From an uncultured delta proteobacterium (GTDB taxonomy: Bacteria; Myxococcota_A; Polyangia; Polyangiales; Ga0077539): 49,455 nt of DNA. The translations under genes and the position numbers were made by a program. Location: positions 1 through 49,455 of the forward strand of contig CAIMWA010000356.1 of assembly GCA_903845045.1 (NCBI GenBank), written 5' to 3'. Every line of letters starts with the position of its first letter. The first letter of the stretch is position 1. Below are positions 42,066 to 49,455 of this stretch, one piece after another. The notes beneath the pieces are model-generated. The model was not told the origin of the DNA and did no database searches. It saw nothing but the letters and a program-made list of their open reading frames with translations.

Positions 42066-43330
42066 GCGCGCTGGAGTCACGGCTGCGCGGCGTCCAGGGG
42101 CCCGTGCGCGCGATCCTCGAGCGCTGCCTCGAGGGCGTCGAGCTTCGCTGGGAGGACGCGGTCACGCTCTGCGGTGCGCGCGGCCCTGCGCTGCACGCCC
42201 TCGCGATGACCGCCGACACGCTTCGCGAGGCGCAGGCCGGCGACCGCGTCGGTTATGTGGTGAACCGCAACATCAACTTCACCAACGCGTGCGTGAAGGC
42301 GTGCCGGTTCTGCGCGTTCGCGCGCGGGCACCGCTCCGAGGAGGCGTACTTCCTCGGCGAGGAGGAGGTCGTGCGCCGCGCCCTCGAGGCGCAGTCCCTC
42401 GGCGCGACGGAGGTCTGCGTGCAGGCGGGGCTCGCGCCGGGCGTCGACGGGCGCATCTACGTGCGCCTCTGCCGCGCGATCAAGGCTGCGGCGCCGGGTC
42501 TCCACATCCACGCCTTCTCGCCCGAGGAGGTGAAGTACGGCGCGGGTCTCGCCGGGGTCTCCTTCGCCGCGTACCTCGAGGAGCTTCGCGACGCGGGGCT
42601 CGGCTCGCTGCCGGGCACCTCCGCCGAGGTGCTCGACGACGACCTGCGCCGACGCATCGCGCCGGGACGCATCACCACGTCGGAGTGGGTCGACGTCGTG
42701 CGAAGCGCGCACGCGCTCGGGCTCCCGACGACGTCGACGCTGATGTACGGCCACGTCGAGACCGACGCGCAGCGCATGCGGCACCTCGACCTGCTCCGCG
42801 CGATCCAGAAGGACACCGGCGGCTTCACGGAGTTCGTGCCGCTGTCCTTCGTGCACGACGAGGCGCCGATGCACCGCAAGGGTCTCGTCGACGGAATGCG
42901 TCCGGGACCGACGGGCAACGAGGTCGTCGCGCTCTACGCCATCGCGCGGCTCATGCTCGGCGCGACGTTCCGGAATATCCAGGTCTCGTGGGTGAAGGAG
43001 GGCATCCGTCAGGCGCAGTGGCTGCTCTGCTGCGGCGCCAACGACCTCGGAGGAACGCTCATGAACGAGAGCATCTCGACGTCCGCCGGGTCCGCGCACG
43101 GGCAGCTCATGACGCCGTCGGCATTGCGCCGCACGATCCGCGACGCCGGGCGCGAGCCGGTGCAGCGCAGCACGCGCTACGACGTGCTCCGCGTGTTCGC
43201 CGACGGCGACGCGGACGGCGACGCGCTGGACGCCCTGGCGAACCCCGACGAGGCCTTCGGCAACTACGAGGGGCTGACCCGCGACGGGCGCTTCCGGTTC
43301 CACCTCAAGCGACCGCCGCGCGACGCGTAG
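42062..43330 (+). CDS. cofH: FO synthase subunit 2 (CofH), radical SAM
   Basis: This 422-residue radical-SAM protein has Cys77-x3-Cys81-x2-Cys84 (ACVKACRFCAF), the CofH-type GRIYVRLCRAIKAAAPGLHIHAFSPEE region (HIHAFSPEEVKYGA), PGTSAEVLDDDLRRRIAP and MYGHVETDAQR. With CofG it forms FO, the chromophore of F420. GTG start overlaps the cofG stop by 4 nt. The 3' end overlaps the convergent cofC gene by 67 bp. FO synthase occurs as separate CofG/CofH in archaea and many bacteria; the fused FbiC form is actinobacterial, so this arrangement is not the actinobacterial type. Confidence 0.95.
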   Translation: MSALESRLRGVQGPVRAILERCLEGVELRWEDAVTLCGARGPALHALAMTADTLREAQAGDRVGYVVNRNINFTNACVKACRFCAFARGHRSEEAYFLGEEEVVRRALEAQSLGATEVCVQAGLAPGVDGRIYVRLCRAIKAAAPGLHIHAFSPEEVKYGAGLAGVSFAAYLEELRDAGLGSLPGTSAEVLDDDLRRRIAPGRITTSEWVDVVRSAHALGLPTTSTLMYGHVETDAQRMRHLDLLRAIQKDTGGFTEFVPLSFVHDEAPMHRKGLVDGMRPGPTGNEVVALYAIARLMLGATFRNIQVSWVKEGIRQAQWLLCCGANDLGGTLMNESISTSAGSAHGQLMTPSALRRTIRDAGREPVQRSTRYDVLRVFADGDADGDALDALANPDEAFGNYEGLTRDGRFRFHLKRPPRDA

Positions 43331-43935
43331 GGCGCGAGGCGCGCGAGGTCCTCGGCCGTGTCGACGTCGCACGCGACGCCGTCGGAGCGATAGATCTCGA
43401 CGCCGAGGCCGGCGCCGCGCGCGCGCTCGATGTGCCGCCGAAAGCTGTCGCCGGTGCCGAAGCAGGTGCCGAGGGCCTCTGGAGGCCCGAGCCCGAGGGC
43501 GTTGGTGCCGTGGTCGACGCGGTCCGGCGCGAGCACCATCGGGCAGCGATGCAGGGCGCGGGAGAGCGCGGCGACGTCGCGCGCGGCGAGCCGCGGGAGG
43601 TCGGACATCAGCACGATGGCCCTCGTCGCGCCGCGCGTGGCGACGTCGGCGAGGGCGCGATCGACGATGGCGCTCAGCGACCGCTCCGCGCCGTCCCGGA
43701 GCACCGCCGCGCCGCGCGCCATCGCGAAGGCCTCGACGTCGTCGCAGTCCGTGGCCACCAGCGCGCCGGCGATGTCGTCGCACGCCGCGACGGTCTCGAG
43801 CACGTGCTCGCAGAGAGCGCGCGCGAGCTCGGTCCGCGCGGAGTTCGAGAGCACCCCGGCGAGGCGCGACTTCGCCGCCGCGAAGCGCTTCACCGGCACC
43901 ACGACCCACGTCCGACCGTGCGCCGCGCTCAGCAA
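43264..43935 (-). CDS. cofC: 2-phospho-L-lactate/PEP/3-phosphoglycerate guanylyltransferase (CofC/FbiD)
   Basis: This 223-residue nucleotidyltransferase has [66 protein letters not shown] and [12 protein letters not shown], all typical of CofC. It activates a three-carbon acid as its GPP diester for CofD. Start is TTG 43935, overlapping cofD by 7 nt; no ATG/GTG fits better. The last 67 bp overlap cofH on the other strand. The motifs I can see do not tell which of PEP, 2-phospholactate or 3-phosphoglycerate is used. Confidence 0.9.
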   Translation of the reverse strand: MLSAAHGRTWVVVPVKRFAAAKSRLAGVLSNSARTELARALCEHVLETVAACDDIAGALVATDCDDVEAFAMARGAAVLRDGAERSLSAIVDRALADVATRGATRAIVLMSDLPRLAARDVAALSRALHRCPMVLAPDRVDHGTNALGLGPPEALGTCFGTGDSFRRHIERARGAGLGVEIYRSDGVACDVDTAEDLARLAPYASRGGRLRWNRKRPSRVSPS

Positions 43936-44858
43936 AACGCCTCGGCGAAGGCGAGCACCTCGCCGGCGAGGCGCGCGCTGTCGGCCCGGGTGGTCATGCG
44001 CGTGCGGGTGCCGAGCGTCGGTACGCCTTCGACGGTGCCCTCGTCGCCGGCCTCGACGACGAAGCCGCGGAGCAGGCCGCCGTAGTGCGCGGCGATGGCT
44101 CCCGCGGTGGGCGCCCGCGCGGCGAGCGAGGGGATCATCGCGGCCAAGGGGCCCTTCACGGCCTCGCCGTGCACGATGGGGCTCACGCCGACCACGGGCC
44201 GCGCGGCGAGCGCCTCGCGAAACCCCGGCAGCGACAGCATGGGATCGACGGAGACGTACGGATTCGAGGGTCCGATCACGACGAGCTCGGCCCCGGCGAT
44301 GGCCTCGAGGACACCCGGCGCAGGGCTCGCGGCGCCGTCGAAGCGCACGGCACGCACCGCAGGGCCGGCGCGGTGGCGCACGAACCACGTCTGGAACGGG
44401 AGCACGCCTTGGTCGGCGGTCTCGATCATCGTGCGGCACGGCGCGTCGCTCATCGGGAGCACGCGGCACCGCACGGCCAGGGCCCGGCAGAGCCGAGCGG
44501 TCACCGCGGTCAGCGACTCGCCGTTGCGAAGGCCCCGCGTGCGGGCGAGGTGCGTCGCGAGGTCGCGGTCGCCGAGCTGGAACCACGCGTCCTCGCCGTA
44601 TGCGGCCATGCGGTCGAAGGCGTGAAAGGTCTCGTCGGCGAGGCCCCAGCCGCGCTCCTCGGGGGCGAGGTCGGCCAGCGTGTACATGACGGTGTCGAGG
44701 TCCGGCGAGATCGCGAGGCCCCAGTGCTCGAAGTCGTCGCCGGTGTTCACGATCATCGTGACGGCGTCGGCGTCGAGCTCCCGCGAGAGCCCGTGCATCA
44801 GCCGCGCGCCGCCGACGCCGCCAGAGAGCGCGACCACCGATCGCCACGCGCGGGTCAC
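43929..44858 (-). CDS. cofD: 2-phospho-L-lactate transferase (CofD/FbiA)
   Basis: This 309-residue transferase has the signature [58 protein letters not shown] and [14 protein letters not shown]. It transfers the lactyl-phosphate (or analogue) moiety to FO to give F420-0 or a variant. GTG 44858 overlaps the cofE stop (GTGA, 4 nt), and the cofC start lies within its 3' end. Gene order cofE-cofD-cofC runs on the minus strand behind operator 9. Confidence 0.95.
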   Translation of the reverse strand: MTRAWRSVVALSGGVGGARLMHGLSRELDADAVTMIVNTGDDFEHWGLAISPDLDTVMYTLADLAPEERGWGLADETFHAFDRMAAYGEDAWFQLGDRDLATHLARTRGLRNGESLTAVTARLCRALAVRCRVLPMSDAPCRTMIETADQGVLPFQTWFVRHRAGPAVRAVRFDGAASPAPGVLEAIAGAELVVIGPSNPYVSVDPMLSLPGFREALAARPVVGVSPIVHGEAVKGPLAAMIPSLAARAPTAGAIAAHYGGLLRGFVVEAGDEGTVEGVPTLGTRTRMTTRADSARLAGEVLAFAEAFC

Positions 44859-45640
44859 AGGTAGAGGTCCTGCCCCGGCGGGCGCAGAAGGTCCGTCGAC
44901 GGACGGTCGCTCGGCGCGAAGGAGAGTCCGCGCACGACCACCGCGGCGCGGCGCTCGGCCGCCTGCCCCGCCACGAGGTCCGCGGCGGCGGCGACCTGAT
45001 CCGCGAGCGCGGTGACGGTCTGCTCGAGCACGCGACCGAAGAGGTCGGCTTCGCCGCGTCGATCCCAGAGCGGCGGAAGCCCCGCCACGCCGATCGCCGC
45101 GCCGACGGTGCCCACGCGAAACGGCCGCCCGAAGGAGTCGCTGATCACCACCGCCACGCGCGCCCCGGAGGCGCCATGCAGCGCCGCGCGCACACGCTCC
45201 GCCGAGGCGTCCGGCGCCAGCGGCAGGAGCAGCGCCCACGGACCGCTCCCAGCGGCCGCACCGGCGGGGACGGCGTTGCTGCAATCGATGCCCGCGTTCG
45301 CCGTGACGAAGCCGAGGCGATGCTGCACGACGAGCACGCCCGGCGCCTTGCGCGAGACTCGCTGCGACTCCCGCAGGATCAACTCCACCATCCGCGGGTC
45401 CTTGCCGATCTCCTGCGCCGTCGCCGCCGCGGCGGGCGAAATCTCGACCTCGCGCAGGTCGACGAAGCGTCCCTCGGCCCTCGACACGGCCTTCGACGCC
45501 ACCACCACGACGTCGCCGTCGAAGAGGTCGAAGCGTGCGGCGCGCACCGCAGCGACGAGCACCTCGCCGAGGTCGTCGCCCGCTTCGAGAAGCGCGACGC
45601 CGGGCACCGCGATCACCTCGAGCCTTCCATCGCATCGCAC
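44855..45640 (-). CDS. cofE: F420-0:gamma-glutamyl ligase (CofE)
   Basis: This ligase of about 261 residues adds glutamates to F420-0. Motifs: [50 protein letters not shown] (GTP/metal), [23 protein letters not shown] and EADLFGR. There is no C-terminal nitroreductase-like FMN domain as in mycobacterial FbiB. Start choice: an in-frame ATG at 45694 lies inside operator 9, and a minus-strand promoter-like TTGAAA (45701-45696) with TAGCGT (45678-45673) would start transcription after it. GTG 45640 (or GTG 45616 with GGAAGG upstream) is therefore preferred. If 45694 is used, the protein is 18 residues longer. Confidence 0.9.
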   Translation of the reverse strand: MRCDGRLEVIAVPGVALLEAGDDLGEVLVAAVRAARFDLFDGDVVVVASKAVSRAEGRFVDLREVEISPAAAATAQEIGKDPRMVELILRESQRVSRKAPGVLVVQHRLGFVTANAGIDCSNAVPAGAAAGSGPWALLLPLAPDASAERVRAALHGASGARVAVVISDSFGRPFRVGTVGAAIGVAGLPPLWDRRGEADLFGRVLEQTVTALADQVAAAADLVAGQAAERRAAVVVRGLSFAPSDRPSTDLLRPPGQDLYL

Positions 45641-45686
45641 GGGCGGCGGCGTCGAGGGGTCCAACGACGACGACGCTACCGCGAAC

Positions 45687-45700
45687 TGGAACATGTTTCA
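45687..45700. promoter_or_regulatory. KstR-like operator 9 (cofEDC / npdG divergent promoter)
   Basis: TGGAACATGTTTCA fits TnnAACnnGTTnnA exactly. It overlaps the possible minus-strand -35 (TTGAAA) of cofE and lies 60 bp upstream of the npdG ATG. Confidence 0.82.
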
Positions 45701-45760
45701 ATTTCGCTCGACACGCCGCGACCGCACAGTTTACGCGTACCGCGCGAGAGGGAACGCACC

Positions 45761-46414
45761 ATGCTCATCGGCGTCATCGGCGGAACGGGGAAGGAAGGCC
45801 GCGGGCTCGCGCTGCGCTGGGCGCGCGCGGGGCACCAGGTGCGCATCGGGTCGCGCGACGCGGCGCGGGCGAAGGAGCGTGCCGCCGAGCTCGGTGCGTT
45901 GGCGGGCGGCGGTGCCATCGAGGGCGGAGACAACGCGTGGGCCGTCGACGGCGCCGACATCGCGGTGCTCTGCGTCCCCTACGCGGCGCACGGTGCGACG
46001 CTGCGCGACCTGGCCCCGCAGCTCGCCGGGCGGGTGCTCATCGACATCACGGTGCCGCTGCAGCCGCCGAAGGTCCGCGAGGTGCACCTCCCGCCGGGCC
46101 AGTCCGCGGCGCTCGAGGCCCAGGCCATGCTCGGCGCTGCAACGCGCGTCGTCGCGGCGCTGCACCACGTGAGCTCGACGCACCTCGGCGACCCGGAGCA
46201 CGCCATCGAGGGCGACGTGCTCGTGTGCTCCGACGACCCCGCGGCGACGGCAACGGTGATCGCGCTCCTCGCCGACCTCGGCGCGCGCGCGCTCGACGCA
46301 GGGGTGCTCCGGAACGCCGTGGCGCTCGAGGCGCTCACGCCGGTGCTGCTGCACCTCAACAAGCGCTACGGAGCCAGCGCCGCGTGCCTGCGCATCGCGG
46401 GCCTCCCGGTCTGA
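45761..46414 (+). CDS. npdG: NADPH-dependent F420 reductase (NpdG/Fno)
   Basis: This 217-residue protein has [22 protein letters not shown] (NADP-binding, here the loop GGTGKEG at 7-13), [23 protein letters not shown] and a C-terminal [18 protein letters not shown]. It transfers hydride between NADPH and F420, supplying reduced F420H2 to F420-dependent enzymes. GAGAGG lies upstream of the ATG. It faces the cofEDC operon across operator 9 and is convergent with the LLM-class oxidoreductase (12 bp between stops). Confidence 0.93.
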   Translation: MLIGVIGGTGKEGRGLALRWARAGHQVRIGSRDAARAKERAAELGALAGGGAIEGGDNAWAVDGADIAVLCVPYAAHGATLRDLAPQLAGRVLIDITVPLQPPKVREVHLPPGQSAALEAQAMLGAATRVVAALHHVSSTHLGDPEHAIEGDVLVCSDDPAATATVIALLADLGARALDAGVLRNAVALEALTPVLLHLNKRYGASAACLRIAGLPV

Positions 46415-46426
46415 AGCACGGAGCGG

Positions 46427-47455
46427 TCAGAGCGCGAGTTCGGCCATGAGGCGCACCGCCTCGGGCTGCATCGCGCCGACGATCATCGTGGTGATGCGCG
46501 AGCGCTTCCACGCCTCGAAGCGCTCGCGGATGCGCTCGGCGGGGCCCACGAGGTGCAGCGTGTCGACCATCTCGTCGGTCACGGCCTCGATGGCCTCCTG
46601 GCGCTTCCCTTGGAGGAAGAGGTCCTGGATCTTCACGGCCTCGTCCTCCCAGCCGACGCGGCGGATGTACTCGCCGTAGAAGTTCTTGTCCTTGGCGCCC
46701 ATGCCGCCGATGTAGAGCGCGAGGCTCTGCCGGAGCGGCGCGCGGCAAGCGTCGACGTCGTCGCCGACGATCACCGCCACCGTTGGCGCGATCTCGAAGT
46801 TCGCGAAGCTCCGCGCACCGTTGGTCTTCGCGAAGCCCTCGAGGAAGTTCGGCTCGAGCACGTCGAAGCGCCCCGGGTGCATGCACGTGAGCAGCACGCC
46901 GTCGGCGAGCTCCGCGGCCAGCGCCTGCCCCTTGGGGGCCATGGCGCCGGTGAAGATCGGGATGTCCTTGCGTCCGTGCAGGATGCTCTTGAGCGGCTTG
47001 CCCAGGCCCGTGGAGCCCGGGCCGCGATACGGGATCTGGTAACGGACGCCGTCGAAGGTCAGCGGCTTCTCCCGCGCGAAGATCGCCCGCACGATGGTGA
47101 GGTACTCGCGCATCCACGTGAGGGGCTTCTCGAAGGACACGCCGTGCCAGCCCTCGACGACCTGCGGTCCCGAGGTTCCGAGGCCGAGGATGAAGCGGCC
47201 GCCGGAGAGCGCGTCGAGGGTCATCGCGGTCATCGCCGTGTTCGCCGGGGAGCGCCCGGGGAGCTGCATGATCGCCGTTCCGAGCTTGATCTTCTTGGTC
47301 TGCGGGCCGACCCACGCCAGCGGCGTCACGGCGTCGGAGCCCCACGCCTCGGCGGACCACACCGAGTCGTAGCCGAGGCCCTCGGCTTCCTTGATGAGGT
47401 CCACGTCGATGGAAACCGACGCGCCCGAATAGCCCACCATCAGCCCCAGCTTCAT
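46427..47455 (-). CDS. LLM-class F420-dependent oxidoreductase, Rv3520c-like
   Basis: This 342-residue TIM-barrel protein follows the LLM F420 family: MKLGLMVGYSG, SVWSAEAWGSDAVTPLAW, LSGGRFILGLGTSGPQVVEGWHG, ADGVLLTCMHPG and ALYIGGMGAKDKNFY. The pattern closely resembles M. tuberculosis Rv3520c, a member of the KstR cholesterol regulon, from memory. It probably performs an F420H2-dependent reduction or oxidation of a steroid-type intermediate; the reaction is unknown. RBS AAGGAGAAG lies upstream. It is the last gene of a minus-strand run acad-adh-LLM. Confidence 0.9.
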   Translation of the reverse strand: MKLGLMVGYSGASVSIDVDLIKEAEGLGYDSVWSAEAWGSDAVTPLAWVGPQTKKIKLGTAIMQLPGRSPANTAMTAMTLDALSGGRFILGLGTSGPQVVEGWHGVSFEKPLTWMREYLTIVRAIFAREKPLTFDGVRYQIPYRGPGSTGLGKPLKSILHGRKDIPIFTGAMAPKGQALAAELADGVLLTCMHPGRFDVLEPNFLEGFAKTNGARSFANFEIAPTVAVIVGDDVDACRAPLRQSLALYIGGMGAKDKNFYGEYIRRVGWEDEAVKIQDLFLQGKRQEAIEAVTDEMVDTLHLVGPAERIRERFEAWKRSRITTMIVGAMQPEAVRLMAELAL

Positions 47456-47486
47456 CGACGCTTCTCCTTCTGCTCGAACACGAAAG

Positions 47487-48530
47487 TCAGGGACCGTCGC
47501 CGCAGCGCAGGACGCATCGCCCGCGCAGGCCGCCGGCGCGGACGAGACGCTGCGCAGCGTCGGCCTCGGCCAGCGGGAGCACCCGGTCGATCTGCACGTC
47601 GAAGGGCGCCTGGGCGTGCAGCGCGAGGAGGCTCGCCATCTCGGCGGCGTTGGCGCCGCTGCCGCCGATGATCCGCAGCCCGAGGGTGATGATGTACCCG
47701 AGGTTCAGCGCGACCTTCTCGGCGAGGATGTTCCCCACGACGACGATGCGCCCGCCGACGCGCAGCGTGCGCAGCGCCGAAGGGAACGTGGCGGCGCCCA
47801 CGGTGTCGAGGGCGAGGTCGATCTTGCCGACGCCCTCGTGAAAGCGCCCGTCGGGCGATGCGACCACGACCTCGTGGGCGCCCAGGGCTCGCAGCGACTC
47901 GACGTGCGACGCCGAGCGGACCACCGCGACGACCTCGGCGCCGAGGCGCGCCGCGATCTGCACCGCGGACGACCCCACGCCGCCGTTGGCGCCGGTGACG
48001 AGCACCCGCTCGCCGCTGCGCAGTCCGCCGAGCGTCGTGAGGTCGCGAAACGCCGTGCCGAAGGTGCAGTGCATCACCGCGGCCTCGGCGGCCGGCATCG
48101 CCGCGGGGACGGCGTAGAGCGCGCGCTCCGGCGCGACGAGGTGCTCGGCGTAGCCACCGTCGGCGAGGATGCCGAAGACCCACGCCGCGCCTTCGCAGAG
48201 CGACGTCTCGCCCGCGAGGCAGCACGCGCACACGCCGCAGGAGTCGCGGTGCATCGTGCCCACGCGATCGCCCGGCGCGAAGGTCCGCACGTCGTCGCCG
48301 ACGGCCACGACGACGCCCGCCGCCTCGTGCCCCGGCGTCACCGGGTACGTCTGGAAAGGAAAGCGCCCCGCGCGGTCGATGAGGTCGCGATGGCAGACGC
48401 CGCAGGCCTCGACGCGCACGAGCACCTCGTGGCCCTGCAACGGACGCATCGGTGCATCGACGACCTCGTGCGCGAGGTCCACGTCCCAGCCGGCTTCGAG
48501 GAGACGGGCGCGGGCGCCGGTGCGGGTCAT
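47487..48530 (-). CDS. Zinc-dependent alcohol dehydrogenase (MDR family)
   Basis: This 347-residue enzyme has catalytic zinc ligands CGVCHRD (Cys43) and GHE (68-70), structural zinc cysteines Cys98, 101, 104 and 112, and the NAD(P)-binding TGANGGVGSSAVQIAARLGAE. It oxidises an alcohol or reduces a carbonyl. Its start ATG overlaps the upstream acyl-CoA dehydrogenase stop by 4 nt, and the LLM gene follows 31 bp after its stop. In this setting it may handle a side-chain or ring alcohol; no specific substrate can be read. Confidence 0.88.
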   Translation of the reverse strand: MTRTGARARLLEAGWDVDLAHEVVDAPMRPLQGHEVLVRVEACGVCHRDLIDRAGRFPFQTYPVTPGHEAAGVVVAVGDDVRTFAPGDRVGTMHRDSCGVCACCLAGETSLCEGAAWVFGILADGGYAEHLVAPERALYAVPAAMPAAEAAVMHCTFGTAFRDLTTLGGLRSGERVLVTGANGGVGSSAVQIAARLGAEVVAVVRSASHVESLRALGAHEVVVASPDGRFHEGVGKIDLALDTVGAATFPSALRTLRVGGRIVVVGNILAEKVALNLGYIITLGLRIIGGSGANAAEMASLLALHAQAPFDVQIDRVLPLAEADAAQRLVRAGGLRGRCVLRCGDGP

Positions 48531-49455
48531 CCGAGGCCGATGCCTCGCGCGACGGCCTCGCGGTGCGACGACGGGTCTCCGAAGAGCAGCTCCGAGGCCT
48601 GCGCGCGCTTGAAGTACAGGTGCGCGTCGTGCTCCCAGGTGATGCCGATGCCGCCGTGCACCTGCAGCGTCTCCGCGGCCGTGCGAAAGAACGCGTCGGA
48701 GCAGAACGCCTTCGCCGTCGCGGCGGCGAGGGCAAGCTCGGACTCGTCGCCGGTGGCCGCCACGCAGCCCGCCCAGTAGCACGCCGAGCGCGCCGACTCG
48801 ACGTCGACGAACATGTCCGCGCAGCGGTGCTTGATGGCCTGGAACGACCCGATGGGCCGACCGAACTGCACGCGCACCTTCGCGTACTCGACGGACATCT
48901 CGAGGCAGCGCTGGGCGCCGCCGACCTGCTCCGCCGCGAGGGCCACGCAGGCCCGCTGCAGCGTGCCCTGGAGCACCGTCCAGCCCGCGCCCGGCTCGGC
49001 CAGCAACGACGACAGCGGCAGGTGCACGTCGCGCAGCGAGACGTCGGCCATGCGACGCGTCGGGTCCATGGTGGCGAGGGCGGTGCGCGTGACGCCCGGG
49101 GTCTCCGCGGGGACCGCGAAGAGCGCCACCGCGGCCTCGCCGGATCCCGCCCCTTCGATCCGCGCCGCGATGACGAGCAGCGTCGCCGTCGCGCCGTCGA
49201 GCACGAAGCGCTTCACGCCGGTGAGCACATAGCCGTCGGCGGCTCGTCGCGCGACGGTCTCGATGGACGAGAGGTCACCGCGGGCCGAGCCCTCGAGGTA
49301 GGCCACCGTCGCCGTCGCGTCGCCCGCCGCGATCTGCGGGAGCCAGGCACCGCGAAGATCCTCGCTGTGACCGAGGAGCAGGGCGTTGGTGCCGAGGGCG
49401 ACGGTGGAGAGCAGCGGCGCGCACAGCATCGCGTAGCCGGCCTCCTCGAAGAGCC
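48527..49455 (-). CDS. Acyl-CoA dehydrogenase, partial (start beyond window)
   Basis: The C-terminal about 309 residues of an acyl-CoA dehydrogenase of the short partner type: AALATMDPTRRMADVSL, SVEYAKVRVQFGRPIGSFQAIKHRCADMFVDVESAR (QFGRPIGSFQAIKHR) and LQVHGGIGITWEHDAHLYFKRA. The frame remains open to the window edge (FEEAGYAMLCAP precedes the first in-window ATG at 49429). It resembles the partner chains at 34062 and 38130, so a third heteromeric pair probably lies across the edge. Coupled to adh by a 4-nt overlap. Confidence 0.88.
   Translation of the reverse strand, partial: LFEEAGYAMLCAPLLSTVALGTNALLLGHSEDLRGAWLPQIAAGDATATVAYLEGSARGDLSSIETVARRAADGYVLTGVKRFVLDGATATLLVIAARIEGAGSGEAAVALFAVPAETPGVTRTALATMDPTRRMADVSLRDVHLPLSSLLAEPGAGWTVLQGTLQRACVALAAEQVGGAQRCLEMSVEYAKVRVQFGRPIGSFQAIKHRCADMFVDVESARSACYWAGCVAATGDESELALAAATAKAFCSDAFFRTAAETLQVHGGIGITWEHDAHLYFKRAQASELLFGDPSSHREAVARGIGLG

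Noticed and set aside
47452..47480. Possible tenth KstR-like site (TCGAACACGAAAGT) before the LLM gene
   Set aside because: Only the left half-site is present; the GTT half reads GAA. The LLM gene is probably read from an upstream operon promoter instead.
1..49455. CRISPR arrays, tRNA and rRNA genes
   Set aside because: No regularly spaced repeat array, no cloverleaf or rRNA-like conserved segment was seen on either strand.

Overview
The window is very GC-rich and its third codon positions are almost all G or C. Lipoprotein signal peptides, cysteine-rich secreted proteins, a decaheme outer-membrane cytochrome, a type IV pilin, a T6SS Hcp and sigma54-type promoters suggest a Myxococcota-like (Polyangiales/Sandaracinaceae-like) deltaproteobacterial lineage. 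This placement is inferred from gene style only; there is no rRNA gene.

Region 1 (1-7346) is envelope and electron-transfer biology. It holds a partial secreted protein, a small membrane protein, an L,D-transpeptidase lipoprotein, a PpiC-type peptidyl-prolyl isomerase lipoprotein, a 993-residue OmcA/MtrC-type decaheme cytochrome with a structured leader, and a type IV pilin behind a sigma54-type promoter. Region 2 (7347-12875) is unstable DNA. It holds an ISKra4-type insertion sequence with 24-bp terminal inverted repeats, a decayed O-methyltransferase, a multi-pass membrane protein, about 0.9 kb without a convincing gene, an orphan hcp behind a near-consensus sigma54 promoter, and a cydB fragment truncated at both ends. 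Region 3 (12876-16152) has a cholesterol-oxidase-like GMC enzyme with a lipoprotein/Tat-type signal, an SRPBCC-like lipoprotein and a Tat-exported thioredoxin-fold protein.

Region 4 (16153 to the window end) is the main interest: a steroid/sterol catabolic island in short operons. It encodes a P450 and its 3Fe-4S ferredoxin, a KstD-type 3-ketosteroid dehydrogenase, a GMC oxidoreductase, an alpha/beta hydrolase, thiolase, FadB, a nitronate-monooxygenase-type flavoprotein, an amidohydrolase, a DUF35 plus two Ltp-type thiolases, a FadD19-type CoA ligase, two complete acyl-CoA dehydrogenase pairs (one closely like FadE26/FadE27), a KshA-like Rieske oxygenase, a TetR regulator resembling KstR and an aldehyde dehydrogenase. 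The same island carries the five core cofactor F420 genes (cofG-cofH and cofE-cofD-cofC), an NADPH:F420 reductase (npdG) and an LLM-class F420 enzyme resembling M. tuberculosis Rv3520c.

Nine 14-bp palindromes of the form TRGAACRTGTTYYA lie in the promoter regions of this island. Seven match the known actinobacterial KstR operator (TnnAACnnGTTnnA) exactly and two miss by one base. They precede the P450, kstD, GMC/hydrolase, thiolase-fadB, ferredoxin, amidohydrolase/DUF35-ltp-fadD-fadE, tetR-Rieske/fadE, aldehyde dehydrogenase-cofGH and cofEDC/npdG units. The simplest reading is a KstR-type regulon outside Actinobacteria in which F420 biosynthesis itself is under the steroid regulator. Steroid side-chain genes are well represented. 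Ring-cleavage genes (hsa, ipdAB) and a KshB reductase are not in the window, so the true substrate and the completeness of the pathway remain inferred.
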